Below are positions 20,101 through 31,865 of a stretch of 64,000 bases of DNA, piece by piece. Source of the stretch: Phenylobacterium sp. J426. GTDB lineage: Bacteria > Pseudomonadota > Alphaproteobacteria > Caulobacterales > Caulobacteraceae. The DNA is taken from contig NZ_JAJOMY010000001.1 of the NCBI RefSeq assembly GCF_024699945.1, positions 124,001-188,000 on the forward strand, written 5' to 3'. The position numbers and the translations under genes were made by a program. The notes beneath the pieces were generated by a model that had not been told where the DNA came from, did no database searches, and saw only the letters and a program-made list of their open reading frames with translations. The first letter of the stretch is position 1, and each line of letters starts with the position of its first letter.

Positions 20101-20200
20101 GCGAAGCGGCGTCCTGGGCGGCGGCAGGCGCGGCCATGACGAGCAGCGCGGAGACGCCGGCGAAGGCGGAGGACGATAGCAGACTGGACTTCAAGAACAT
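17147..20200 (-). CDS. TonB-dependent outer-membrane receptor
   Basis: The ATG at 20200 starts a signal peptide (FLKSSLLSSSAFAGVSALLV, cut near AAAQ), giving 1,017 residues. A TonB-box-like segment VEELVVTGSRL precedes the plug domain (VSTVTSEAIARSG, LMQSYPALVGS). The rest is a long beta-barrel with repeated LSYTYGQTKETN-type aromatic strands, ending in the barrel signal GVKASF with a final phenylalanine. It imports a ligand across the outer membrane using TonB energy. The ligand is not evident. Promoter and operator candidates lie upstream at 20330-20401. Confidence 0.93.
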   Translation of the reverse strand: MFLKSSLLSSSAFAGVSALLVMAAPAAAQDAASPAAPGDVAVEELVVTGSRLRLQDFTAPAPVSTVTSEAIARSGITNVTDLMQSYPALVGSTDSQDLANAGNRASVGLNLLNLRNLGEKRTLVLVDGRRHVAGDPGSSSVDTNAIPVALIDRVEVQTGGASAVYGADGVSGVVNFITKKNFEGLDIRTQYSWSDLGGGETSFLSAVGGKNFLGGRLNIMVAGEYSNTDALAPQDRKFSRPGQREVLINNPMRYDSGLDASVWGTYDLSFARDVRYIDTATGGAVFSNDNASSRSGANFQGDGQPWRDGLYAGGFSMIGGSGTPTDLFQTELLPGLERWTGYVASTFELSSNHRLFGEFKYNNAKTAFTSQPTFDYGIFVPIDNPFIPASIRASALAPGGWATADTWLPEPGVLVGRDNFDLGQVQRKVERETFRSVVGLEGDLSPNVAYNLSYTYGQTKETNRELNNRNNLRWFAAIDAVRDPATGNIVCRSSLDPSAIPYGDLFGNSIDAAAWTSVYAPNARGCVPVNIFGDNVSDEARAWINGVAQSSAKIEQHVLNGYISGNTEGFFSLPAGPVGFVLGAEYRKEKSRYTPSDDELLGAQYGYDVTWLGQGAISTGAFDVYELFGELAAPIVRDLPFIQSLDVNLAYRFSDYSTISTTHTWNVGGQWRVTDDVMIRASRARAVRAPNINELFLPQSQTFRTITDPCDYRNVNAGSQFRLANCTAALGFDPVAAQFINTTSSSVEGVIGGNPNLGPEKGDTWTLGAVVTPRFAPGLSLSVDYYRIRLKDAVNLFTANTIIESCYDLEQPNTFCDLFTRNGAGFVDSFQEYSVNVSKYETEGFDIVAQYRFRPTDFGLERDLGEFQLSLAANRTTKLEFTELEGADPSSELGYAGAPKWQANFDLTWMWNDLAVNYGFNWFDKTKRYTDERRASNPNYVPEKYWYYSERATHDIQVQYTLQDRYALYGGVNNFTNQLPDRGTTGVGSTGAGAFTSGATPVGPLGRYFYMGVKASF

Positions 20201-20329
20201 GATGCAACCCTGGCGTGATCCCGAGGGACGCCTGTCGATCACACCACGCGGAAGCGTAGAAACATCAACACACGTCCGCCCGGCGACGGTGGTCACCGGG
20301 CGGTCTTACTGTGCAAACCTTGGACGACG

Positions 20330-20343
20330 ATTGCTGCAGCAAT
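20330..20343. promoter_or_regulatory. Palindromic operator candidate before TonB receptor
   Basis: ATTGCTGCAGCAAT is a perfect 14-base palindrome about 130 bases before the receptor start and about 30 bases downstream of the promoter candidate. The position fits a repressor site, possibly of a LacI- or GntR-type regulator. The regulator is not identified. Confidence 0.4.
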
Positions 20344-20372
20344 TTCGTCACAACGGGGACATACTGTCGTTA

Positions 20373-20401
20373 CTTATAATTTCGACGAACGACGTTCCCA
20401 A
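20373..20401 (-). promoter_or_regulatory. Sigma-70-like promoter for TonB receptor
   Basis: Read on the minus strand, TTGGGA (20401-20396) is followed by exactly 17 bases and TATAAG (20378-20373), inside an unusually AT-rich patch. It points at the TonB receptor, which starts 173 bases further on, leaving a long leader that contains the palindrome. Confidence 0.45.
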
Positions 20402-20420
20402 TATAAGCTTGACTGTACTG

Positions 20421-20645
20421 TCAGGCCGCGACTTTCCGGGGCTTCCGCGCCGCGGCGCGCTTGGCCTTGGTGCGCTCCATACGCGCCTGGCGGCGCTTCT
20501 CGGCCTCGTCCTCGAGCGCCGGCAGCAGCTCGGCCGCAGCCGCCTGCTGCTTCTCGTCGCCCTGCTCGCTCAGCCGACGCGCATTGGTCAGGAGGTTCAC
20601 CACTTCCTCGTCGCTGAGGGTGGGGATTCGATCGAGCAGGGTCAT
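20421..20645 (-). CDS. Small basic hypothetical protein
   Basis: This predicted 74-residue cytoplasmic protein starts MTLLDRIPTLSDEEVVNLLT, continues as a charged helix, and ends in a lysine/arginine/alanine-rich tail (RTKAKRAAARKPRKVAA). The tail could bind nucleic acid. Similar short proteins occur in Caulobacteraceae without a known role. It is encoded upstream of the TonB receptor but separated from it by the receptor's own promoter region. Confidence 0.6.
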   Translation of the reverse strand: MTLLDRIPTLSDEEVVNLLTNARRLSEQGDEKQQAAAAELLPALEDEAEKRRQARMERTKAKRAAARKPRKVAA

Positions 20646-20895
20646 GGGCACTCCGATGGATTGCGGCGCGTAGGGCTGCGCGCTCTCGTCAAAAGAGGTC
20701 TTCAGCGCCCAGTTAGTTGCGTGATTCAAAAGATAAATTTGGGGGAACCCGGAGGATTCGACGTTCATGTCGCCGCAACCGGTCGCGGCGCGCTTGCACC
20801 GAGGAGCCATGCCCTCTAAATCGCCCGCTTAACCTGCAGTTCAAACCGGTGTCGGGCGCGCCAAACCGCGCGGCCGTCCTTGCGCGCGAGAAAAG

Positions 20896-24189
<3,294 letters not shown>

Positions 24190-24322
24190 CACCGACCGCG
24201 GCGGCGCTCGCGTCGAGCGGGCCTCGGCGGCCATGACCTGGATCAAGGCGCGGCCTTGGCGGGCGTGCCCGATGGGGCGAAGCTGACGCGAACCGCGTCT
24301 TCGTGCTCGGAGCAGGACCTCG

Positions 24323-25018
24323 ATGGCCCCACGCCACCTTGAACGGCATGCCGTTGATCGGATCGGCTGGCTTCGGGCGGCGGTCCTCGGCGCCAACGAC
24401 GGCATCGTCTCGACCGCGGCCCTCGTCGTGGGCGTCGCCGCGGCGGCCCAGGGCCGGAGCGAGGTGCTTCTCGCCGGCGTGGCGGGGCTCGTCGCTGGCG
24501 CCTTCTCGATGGCCGCCGGCGAATATGTGTCGGTCAGCTCCCAGGCCGACACGGAAAACGCGGACCTTGCGCGTGAACGCGCCGAACTCGCGACCCAGCC
24601 CGAGTTCGAGCGTCAGGAACTCGCCGCCATCTACGTGGCCCGTGGCCTGGAACCCGCCCTGGCCGCCCAGGTGGCGGATCAGCTGATGGCCAAGGACGCG
24701 CTCGGCGCCCATGCCCGCGACGAGCTGGGGATTTCCTCGATCACGACCGCGCGCCCGATCCAGGCGGCCGTCACGTCGGCCCTGACCTTCGCGACGGGCG
24801 CAGCCATTCCGCTGATGGTCGCGATGCTGGCGCCGGAGACCCGCATCGCGCCGCTCGTCGCCATCGCTTCGATCCTGGCCCTCGCCGTGCTGGGGGCGCT
24901 CGGGGGCCGAACGGGCGGCGCGGCCGGCTGGCGGCCGGTGCTGCGCGTCACCTTCTGGGGCGCGCTCGCATTGGCGGCGACGGCGGGCGTCGGCGCCCTG
25001 TTCGGCGTCGCAGCCTGA
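24323..25018 (+). CDS. VIT1/CCC1 family transporter
   Basis: This 231-residue membrane protein begins with the family signature LRAAVLGANDGIVSTAALVV and GAFSMAAGEYVSVSSQAD. A cytoplasmic metal-binding helical hairpin follows (ERAELATQPEFERQELAAIY), and then three further membrane helices. VIT/CCC1 proteins move ferrous iron or manganese out of the cytosol by proton antiport. The exact metal is not decided by sequence. It is a single gene, with no visible operator. Confidence 0.88.
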   Translation: MAPRHLERHAVDRIGWLRAAVLGANDGIVSTAALVVGVAAAAQGRSEVLLAGVAGLVAGAFSMAAGEYVSVSSQADTENADLARERAELATQPEFERQELAAIYVARGLEPALAAQVADQLMAKDALGAHARDELGISSITTARPIQAAVTSALTFATGAAIPLMVAMLAPETRIAPLVAIASILALAVLGALGGRTGGAAGWRPVLRVTFWGALALAATAGVGALFGVAA

Positions 25019-25221
25019 TCTCCGCCGTTCACAAACCCGTGTTCGCTCGTCGATTGACCCTTTTTCAGCGGAGGCGCAGATTCCGCTCATCGCCCGGTTG
25101 AGCCGGGCGTTGAGGGCTCGCCCCGGCGGCCCGAGCGTGAGTGCCTTCGGGGCGAACCAGCGGCGCCCGCCGCAGCCTGGCGTGGAGTGTGGAGCTCCAT
25201 AACAGCTTGCGAGGAAGCGTC

Positions 25222-25395
25222 ATGCATACCGAGCCGCATCATGGCGAAGTCCGCCATCATAAGCCGAAGCATCTGGCGGAACGTTTCGAAGGGCTGCTGG
25301 GCACGGCGATGATCGTCGTCGTCGTGTTGCTCGCCATCGGCCTGATCTACGGCATCATGAGCGGTAGCGGCGGAACGCCCAGCTACCTGCAGTGA
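25222..25395 (+). CDS. Small single-span membrane protein
   Basis: This 57-residue protein opens with a His-rich, charged N-terminus (MHTEPHHGEVRHHKPKHLAE), has one membrane helix (AMIVVVVLLAIGLIYGIM) and ends in a short Gly/Ser tail. GAGGAAGCG provides the ribosome site, and a strong terminator follows, so it is a self-contained transcript. The six histidines before the helix could bind metal, which may matter beside a metal transporter, but this is only inference. Confidence 0.65.
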   Translation: MHTEPHHGEVRHHKPKHLAERFEGLLGTAMIVVVVLLAIGLIYGIMSGSGGTPSYLQ

Positions 25396-25406
25396 TCCCA
25401 TGACGA

Positions 25407-25434
25407 CCGCCCCGGCCTGACCGGGGCGGCGTTT
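25407..25434 (+). terminator. Intrinsic terminator
   Basis: CCGCCCCGG (25407-25415) and CCGGGGCGG (25421-25429) form a perfect 9-bp stem with a five-base loop, followed by CGTTTC. It lies 11 bases after the small membrane protein gene. Confidence 0.8.
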
Positions 25435-25595
25435 CAGGCGTCCCGAGGCGCGTCCCGTCCCGACGGCGCGGGCGGGCCCTGGCTCGCCTTGCGCCCGAGG
25501 CGGTCGCCTGCCGCGCCCGGGCGGCGTTACCGCGCCCTTAGCGGACGTGGCGGAACCCGTGTTAGCCGTAGGGCAAACAGACACGGGAGGACGTC

Positions 25596-26369
25596 ATGGC
25601 GGGACGGGTGGACGGCAAGGTGGCCCTGGTCACAGGCGGGGCCAGCGGAATCGGGCGCGGCTGCGCAGAGCGGCTGGCGCGAGAGGGCGCCAGGGTCGTC
25701 GTCACCGACATCCAGGATCACCTCGGCGAGGAAGTCGTCCGGAGTCTGGGGGGCGAAGCCGTCTATCTGCGCCACGACGTCACCGACGAGGACGCGTGGA
25801 TCCGCGTCGTCGGGGAGGCCAAGGCGCGGTTCGGCCGGCTGGACGTCCTGGTGAACAATGCCGGCATTGGCCTGGGCTGCCCGATCACCGATATGACCCT
25901 GGCCGACTGGCGCAAGCAGACGGCGGTCAACCTCGATGGCGTCTTCCTCGGCGTGAAGCATTCGCTCCCGCTGATGCGTGCGGGCGGCGGCGGCAGCATC
26001 GTCAACATCTCTTCGGTGGCTGGCCTCAACGGCGCCCCGAACCTCGCCGGCTACTGCGCCACCAAGGGCGGCGTGCGGCTCTTCACCAAGGCCGTGGCGC
26101 TGGAGTGCGCCGCGCTCAAGGACGGGGTTCGCTGCAACTCGGTTCATCCCGGGGTCATCGAGACCCCCATCTGGACCACCGTCATGGGCGGCCAACCTGG
26201 GGTGAATGAGCCGCCGGACCTCGACGCCATGACCTCGATGTTCGTGCCGCTCGGGGTGAAGGGCTTCCCCGCCGACATCGCCGAGGGTGTCCTGTGGCTG
26301 GCCTCCGACGAGAGCCGATACGTCACCGGCGCGGAACTCGTCATCGACGGGGGCCTCACGGCGCGCTAG
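25596..26369 (+). CDS. SDR family NAD(P)-dependent oxidoreductase
   Basis: This is a 257-residue classical short-chain dehydrogenase. Visible features are the cofactor motif TGGASGIGRG, an acidic residue after beta-2 (VTDIQD) that favours NAD, VNNAGIG, the catalytic serine in VNISSVAG, and the Tyr/Lys pair in YCATKGG. It ends in the typical ELVIDGGLTAR. The substrate is probably a secondary alcohol or ketone, not identifiable. GGGAGG precedes the start. Confidence 0.9.
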   Translation: MAGRVDGKVALVTGGASGIGRGCAERLAREGARVVVTDIQDHLGEEVVRSLGGEAVYLRHDVTDEDAWIRVVGEAKARFGRLDVLVNNAGIGLGCPITDMTLADWRKQTAVNLDGVFLGVKHSLPLMRAGGGGSIVNISSVAGLNGAPNLAGYCATKGGVRLFTKAVALECAALKDGVRCNSVHPGVIETPIWTTVMGGQPGVNEPPDLDAMTSMFVPLGVKGFPADIAEGVLWLASDESRYVTGAELVIDGGLTAR

Positions 26370-26380
26370 ACGGCGCGCCC

Positions 26381-26887
26381 ATGTCCGACGCCGCCACCCT
26401 GCACGTCCTCTTCGGTCCCTCGGGGGCCGGCAAGACCACCTACGCCAACGCCTTCGCCCGACGGGAGGGCGCGGTGCCGTTCATTCTCGACGAGTGGATG
26501 GCGCGCCTCTTCGCCCCCGACATGCCCGACCCCATCGAGTACGAGTGGATGATCGAGCGCGTGCAGCGCTGCGAGGCGCAGATCTGGTCGACGGCCGCGG
26601 GCGTGCTGGCCTCGGGACGGCCGGTGATCCTCGACATCGGCCTGATGCGGAAGGCCGACCGGGACCGCGTGCGGCAGATCGCCGAAGGCGCGGGACTGCC
26701 GCTGCAGTTCCACTATGTGACGGCGCCCACCGAGGTCCGTCGCGCCCGGGTCGCCGAACGCAACGTGGTCCGCGGCGAGAACTTTTCCATCGACGTGACT
26801 CCCGAGATGTTCGAGTTCGTCGAGGGCATCTTCGAGGTCCCCGAACCCGCCGAACTCCAGGGCGCGATCGTCAGCGAGAGCGCCTAG
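26381..26887 (+). CDS. P-loop ATPase/kinase-like protein
   Basis: This 168-residue protein carries a Walker A motif GPSGAGKTTYAN at the start, VILDIGLMRK as the Walker B-like strand, and RVAERNV late, resembling the zeta-toxin/gluconate-kinase-like AAA_33 group that phosphorylates small molecules. It begins 11 bases after the SDR gene and is probably co-transcribed. The substrate is unknown. Its stop codon interlocks with that of the convergent GST gene. Confidence 0.75.
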   Translation: MSDAATLHVLFGPSGAGKTTYANAFARREGAVPFILDEWMARLFAPDMPDPIEYEWMIERVQRCEAQIWSTAAGVLASGRPVILDIGLMRKADRDRVRQIAEGAGLPLQFHYVTAPTEVRRARVAERNVVRGENFSIDVTPEMFEFVEGIFEVPEPAELQGAIVSESA

Positions 26888-27513
26888 ACGGACTGGAAGA
26901 TGGCGGCGGGCCAGGCGGCGTCGGCGGCGCGGTGGTAGGCCTCCCGCGTCTGGAGCCGCGCGTTGTAGTCGACCAGGGCCGCATGCTCGGGCAGCACCCG
27001 CCGGTGCAGCAGGAACGAGACCGTCGCGCCCAGCACCACGTCGGCCGCGGTAAAGCGCTCGCCCAGCAGATACTTCCGCTCCATCAGCACCGCCGACAAC
27101 ACCTCGACCATATCGTCGAAGGTCCCGAAGCCCGCCGAGAAGCCGGAGACATCGACGTTCTGGCGATGCAGGAAGGCCACCGGGTCAACGACAGCGGTGG
27201 AATAGACCATCCACTTCAGATAGGCGCCGCGCTCCGGATCCTCGATCCTCGGCGCGAGATCGCCGTAGCTGTAGCGGTCGGCGAGGTAGATCGCGATCGC
27301 GGGGTTCTCGCTGACGACCACGTCGCCGTCGGTCAGGGTCGGCACCTTCCCCGCGGGATTGAGCTTCAGGTACTCGCGCGACTTCTGCTCGCCCTTGCGG
27401 ATGTCCACCGTCTTGACGTCGAAGGCGACGCCCAGCTCCTCCAGCATCCAGTAGGCGGTGAACGCCCGGCTCGCCGGCGAGTGGTACAGCGTGATCCCGC
27501 GCTTGGCGGCCAT
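26884..27513 (-). CDS. Glutathione S-transferase family protein
   Basis: This 209-residue cytosolic protein has an N-terminal thioredoxin-like domain (TLYHSPASRAFTAYWMLEEL, KVPTLTDGDVVVSENPAIA, with the glutathione-contacting ENPA turn) and a C-terminal helical domain (LGERFTAADVVLGATVSFLL). The Ser in the SPAS turn is the likely catalytic residue. It conjugates or reduces with glutathione. The substrate is unknown. Confidence 0.9.
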   Translation of the reverse strand: MAAKRGITLYHSPASRAFTAYWMLEELGVAFDVKTVDIRKGEQKSREYLKLNPAGKVPTLTDGDVVVSENPAIAIYLADRYSYGDLAPRIEDPERGAYLKWMVYSTAVVDPVAFLHRQNVDVSGFSAGFGTFDDMVEVLSAVLMERKYLLGERFTAADVVLGATVSFLLHRRVLPEHAALVDYNARLQTREAYHRAADAAWPAAIFQSV

Positions 27514-27705
27514 GGGCGTCTCCTGGTTTGACCTTAGCTAAGCTTTCCGGGACCCTGGGGCCAGCCGGCCGGCTCGGATAGCGGCGCTCTTCACCCGGTC
27601 TTGAATTTTGCGGCGCACAATCCTAACCTCTCCGCCCCCGGACGCCTGCGCCCGCGGCCGGCTAACGGATCAAGATCACCAGGGCGAACTCGAGTCATCA
27701 CCTCC

Positions 27706-28179
27706 ATGGAAAAAGTCCCGATGACCGCCGAGGGCTACAAGGCCCTCGACGAAGAGCTGAAGCGTTTGAAGACGGTGGAGCGGCCAGCCGTGATCGCCGC
27801 CATCGCCGAGGCGCGCTCGCACGGCGACCTCTCGGAAAACGCCGAGTACCACGCGGCCAAGGAGCGCCAGGGCTGGATCGAGGGCCAGATCGCCGAGATC
27901 GAGGACAAGATGGCCCGCGCCCAGGTGATCGATGTCTCGAAGCTGTCGGGCACCCAGGTGAAGTTCGGCGCCACGGTCTCCCTCGTGGACGAGGACACCG
28001 AGGAAGAGGCCCGCTATCAGATCGTGGGCGAACACGAGGCCGACGTGAAGTCGGGCCGCGTGTCGGTCACCTCGCCGATCGCCCGCGCGATCATCGGCAA
28101 GGAGACCGGCGATGTCGTGGAGGTGAACACCCCCGGCGGCGTGAAGGCCTACGAGATCCTCAAGGTGGAGTGGGTCTGA
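27706..28179 (+). CDS. greA: Transcription elongation factor GreA
   Basis: GreA rescues backtracked RNA polymerase by stimulating transcript cleavage. The 157 residues have the N-terminal coiled coil with the acidic tip ([20 protein letters not shown]) and the C-terminal FKBP-like domain ([20 protein letters not shown]). Start ATG 27706 gives [20 protein letters not shown], the family N-terminus. The frame is open further upstream but lacks conservation. Confidence 0.96.
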   Translation: MEKVPMTAEGYKALDEELKRLKTVERPAVIAAIAEARSHGDLSENAEYHAAKERQGWIEGQIAEIEDKMARAQVIDVSKLSGTQVKFGATVSLVDEDTEEEARYQIVGEHEADVKSGRVSVTSPIARAIIGKETGDVVEVNTPGGVKAYEILKVEWV

Positions 28180-28189
28180 CCCGGCCCGC

Positions 28190-29167
28190 ATGGGGGCGAC
28201 CTCGCCACCCCTGACCATCTGGGCCGTCTCGGACGGCCGCGCGGGGATCGAGGCCCAGGCGCTCGGCCTTGCCGAGGCGGTCGCGCGCCTCCGGCCGGCC
28301 GAGATCTCGGTGAAGCGGATCGCCTGGCGCTGGGGCCTCGGCCGACTGCCGTGGCGGCTCATTCCGCCCGCGGCGCTCGCCGAACGGCTGCCGGACACCC
28401 TGCCCGACATCTGGATCGCCGCCGGACGGGCAACGCTGCCGCTGTCGACGCGCCTCAAGGGGCGCACGTTCGTGGTTCAGACCCAGGACCCGCGCGCGCC
28501 GCTCGAGCGCTTCAACCTGGTCGTCCCGCCCGAGCATGACCGCCTCGCCGGCGCCAACGTCTTCCCGATCCTGGGCGCGCCCAACCGTCTGACGCCGAAG
28601 AGGCTCGCCGACGAGCTCGCCGCATTCCCGGATCTCTCAACCCTGACGGCGCCGCGCGTCGCGGTGATCGTCGGCGGCAAGTCCAAGGCCCACGACCTGC
28701 CGCGGGCCCATGCCGCGGCGCTCGCCGACCGCATCGCCGCCGCCGTCCGCGCGGCCGGCGGTTCGCTGATGCTGTCCTTCACCCGCCGCACGCCCCCCGC
28801 CGCGCGCGCGGCCATGTCGGCGCGGCTCGGTGACCTCCCGGGCGTCATCTGGGACGAGCGGCCCCCGAACCCCTATTTCGCCTACCTCGCCGCCGCCGAC
28901 GTGGTCCTGGTGACAGAGGACTCCACCAACCTGGCGACCGACGCCGCCGCGACCGGCAAACCGGTCTATGTCCTGCCCATGCCGGGCCACAGCGAGAAGC
29001 TCACCCGTTTCCACGCCGACCTGCGCGCACGCGGTCTTGCCCGGCCTTTCGAGGACCGGCTCGAGAGCTGGACCAGCGCGCCGCTGGCCGAGACGGATCG
29101 CGCGGCCGGCGAACTTATCCGGCGCTACGACGCCGCCCAGGCGCAGCGAGGCCGCAATTCCGCCTGA
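28190..29167 (+). CDS. ELM1/GtrOC1-like GT-B family protein
   Basis: This 325-residue protein resembles the mitochondrial fission ELM1 family of bacteria: IWAVSDGRAGIEAQALGLAE at the N-terminus, VVPPEHDRL in the middle, and a GT-B-like C-terminus (VVLVTEDSTNLATDAAATGK, then PGHSEKL). These proteins have a glycosyltransferase-like fold, and the bacterial members often sit in envelope-sugar loci, as here just before pseG. It follows greA by 10 bases. No activity is proven for the family from sequence alone. Confidence 0.8.
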   Translation: MGATSPPLTIWAVSDGRAGIEAQALGLAEAVARLRPAEISVKRIAWRWGLGRLPWRLIPPAALAERLPDTLPDIWIAAGRATLPLSTRLKGRTFVVQTQDPRAPLERFNLVVPPEHDRLAGANVFPILGAPNRLTPKRLADELAAFPDLSTLTAPRVAVIVGGKSKAHDLPRAHAAALADRIAAAVRAAGGSLMLSFTRRTPPAARAAMSARLGDLPGVIWDERPPNPYFAYLAAADVVLVTEDSTNLATDAAATGKPVYVLPMPGHSEKLTRFHADLRARGLARPFEDRLESWTSAPLAETDRAAGELIRRYDAAQAQRGRNSA

Positions 29168-29210
29168 GGCCCTTTGCAATTCACCACGCGATGGCCTTTC
29201 CTCCGCGCCC

Positions 29211-30258
29211 ATGAGTCTCCCCCAGCGGCCCCCGCATCCTGTTCGTGGTCGACGCCGGCCAGAAGGTCGGCGGCGGACACGTCATGCGCTCGCTGACGCT
29301 GGCCAAGGCGCTGGAGGCGCATGGCGCGAGCTTCGGCTTTCTCGGCCCGCCGGCCGCCAACGAGGTGCTCGAGGCCTTCGCACCCGAGATCCCCCGCCTC
29401 TCGGCCGCCTCGGCCGAACCGCGGGACCTCGCGGCCGCGGTGGGGCGCGAGCAGTTCGACGCCATCGTCTTCGACCACTATCAGCTGGGCGAGCGCGACC
29501 ACCGGGCAATGGCCCAGGGCCGTCCGGTGCTGGTGATCGACGACCTGGCCAACCGCGCTCTGGGCGCCGATCTCGTGGTCGACTCAGGCCCCGAGCGCGC
29601 CGCGGCGGACTACGACGGCCTGATCCCCGAGGGCGCGCGCCTGCTGCTGGGCCCGGACCACGCCCCTGTCCGCCCGGAGTTCGCCGCCTTGCGCGAGCCG
29701 GCGCTGGCCTGGCGCGGCGAACCCGTCCAGCGCCTGCTGGTGGCGATGGGCCTCACCGACGTGGGCGGCATCACCGCGCGCGTCGTCGAACGGTTGCGGC
29801 CACGGATCGGCGACGCCGGCCTCGACATCGTCATCGGCGCGTCGGCGCCCAGCCTCCCGGGCCTCGCCAAGATCGCGCGACGCGACTCGCGCCTGATGCT
29901 GCACGTGGATACGCCGCACATGGCGCGCCTGACCGCTGAGGCGGACATCGGTGTCGGCGCGGCCGGCTCATCCACGTGGGAGCGCTGCACGCTGGGCCTG
30001 CCGTCGATCATGATCGTGCTGGCCGACAACCAGCGGGCCGCCGCCCAGGCCCTCGCGGAGCGCGGCGCAGCGATCATCATCGAGGCTGCACAGAGCGATT
30101 TCGACGAGGCGCTGGACCGCGCCATCATGCGGCTGCTGCGGGACGCGGACCTGCGTCGTCGTCTGGCGACCGCCAGCGCCGAAGTCTGCGACGGCCTGGG
30201 TGCGGGCCGTGTCGCCGAGGCCTTCCTCAAACTCATCGCCGCTCGCGCCGGCGGTTAA
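29211..30258 (+). CDS. pseG: UDP-2,4-diacetamido-trideoxyhexose hydrolase PseG (frameshifted)
   Basis: PseG removes UDP from 2,4-diacetamido-2,4,6-trideoxy-beta-L-altrose on the route to pseudaminic acid. From ATG 29211 the frame reads MSLP, then breaks in the C run 29219-29223. Removing one C gives PRILFVVDAGQKVGGGHVMR, the PseG GT-B nucleotide-binding start with its glycine-rich GGGHVMR loop. Later motifs include IVFDHYQLGERDH, LLGPDHAPVRPEFAALR and the C-terminal GAAGSSTWERCTLGLPSIM, diagnostic of PseG. About 348 residues. PseI and PseH are at 37-39 kb. Confidence 0.88.
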
Positions 30259-30307
30259 CCATTCGGGGCGCGAACCTGTCTAGGCTCCGAGTCGCTGGGA
30301 GGCGTGT

Positions 30308-31865
30308 ATGAGCGAAGCGGCGGCGAAGGGGGCGGGCGCTGAATTGGCGACGGGCGGCGTCCGCCTGGTCCAGCTTCAGACCATCCCCATGGAGAACGGC
30401 ATCCTCGGGGTCGCCGAGGTCTCCAAGCACATCGGCTTCCCGGTTCATCGGGCCTACTACATCCGCGATGTTCCGGAGGGCTCGGGTCGCGGCGCGCACG
30501 GACACAAGACGCTGCGCCAGTGCTTCCTCTGCCTCCGGGGCAGCTTCACCCTCACCATCACCAGGCAGGGTCATACCGAGGCCGTGGTGCTCGACCGGCC
30601 CGACGTTGCCGCGGTGGTTGAGCCGGGCTGCTGGCGCGATCTGTCCGACTTCTCGGATGACCTCGGTGATCATCGTGCTGGCGTCCGACGAGTACGACGA
30701 GGCCGACTACATCCGCACCTATCACGAGTTCCTGCGGTGGGAGGCAGACGCCGCCGCAGTCACCGAGGTGCCGTATCTCGACCTTGCGCGCGGGGCCCGG
30801 GAGATCGCGCCCGAACTCGAACTCGTCGCCCGCCGCGTCCTGCGCTCGGGCTACTTCATCGGCGGACCCGAGACGCAACGGTTCGAGGATCACTTCGCCG
30901 ACTACTGCGGGGCGGCCCAGATGGTCGGCGCCGGCAACGGCCTTGACGCCCTGGTGCTGGCGCTGCGCGCGTGGGGCGTCGGCCCAGGCGACGAAGTGAT
31001 CATGCCCGCCCACACCTTCATCGCCACCGCGCTGGCGGTGGACGAGGTTGGCGCGACGCCCGTCCTCGTGGACGTCGAGCCTGACACAGGCCTCATGGAC
31101 GTCGGCAAGGTCGAGGCGGCGCTGACCGACCGCACGCGGGTTGTCATGCCTGTCCACTTGTACGGGCTGCCGGTCGACATGGATACGCTGAAGGCGATCG
31201 TCGCCGGGCGCGACATCCGTATCTTGGAAGACGCCTGCCAAGCCCACGGCGCCCGTTACAGGGGCCGCCGCTGCGGCGCGTTAGGCGACGCCGCCGCCTT
31301 CAGCTTCTATCCGACCAAGAACCTCGGGGCGCTGGGTGACGCCGGCGGGCTCACCACCAACGACGCGGCGCTCGCCGAGCGCGTCCGCATGCTGGGCAAC
31401 TATGGCTCCAAGGTGAAGTACGCCCACGAGCTACTCGGCCGCAACTCGCGCCTCGACCCTCTGCAGGCCGCAATCCTGGACGTGAAGCTCGACCTGCTCG
31501 ACGGATGGAACGCGCGCCGCCGGGAGCTCGCGGCGCGCTATTCCCAAGGCCTTTCGGGACTGGCAGGGCTTCAGCTGCCGAAAGTGCGGCCCTATGTTGA
31601 GCCCGTCTGGCACGTCTTCCCGGTCCTTGCGCCAGGGCAGCGGGACAGCCTTCAGGCCTTTCTCCTCCACAACGGCGTCGGCACGAACATCCACTATCCC
31701 ACGCCGGTGCACCGGCAGCCGTGCTACGCGGGGCGCTGGTCGAGTGGCTTCCCGGTCGCCGAGGCTTTCGCCGCCTCGGTGCTCAGCCTGCCGCTGGACC
31801 AGACGCACACCGATCGCGAGATCGACTACGTCATCGACAGGGTCCGGCAGTTCTTCAGCGCGTGA
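30308..31865 (+). CDS. Fused sugar 3,4-ketoisomerase / 3-aminotransferase (frameshifted)
   Basis: The first about 140 residues are a QdtA/FdtA-type cupin that isomerises dTDP-4-keto-6-deoxyglucose to the 3-keto sugar (GRGAHGHKTLRQCFLCLRGS; end SDEYDEADYIRTYHEFLRW). An extra base at 30661-30662 breaks the frame. Past it the frame runs without a stop into a DegT/DnrJ/EryC1 aminotransferase of about 375 residues (PYLDLARGAREI; GNGLDALVLALRAWG; FSFYPTKNLGALGDAG with the PLP lysine), as in QdtB/FdtB. The two steps are consecutive in dTDP-3-amino-3,6-dideoxyhexose synthesis. A GTG near 30769 could start a separate second protein, but no stop separates the halves. GGGAGG precedes the ATG. Confidence 0.78.

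Noticed and set aside
17141..20179. Very long open frames opposite real genes (for example opposite the TonB receptor, carB, dnaG, rpoD and the M28 peptidase)
   Set aside because: They mirror the coding strand, are rich in Arg/His/Gly or Val/Leu repeats typical of GC-biased shadow frames, and the opposite strand holds a clear conserved protein.
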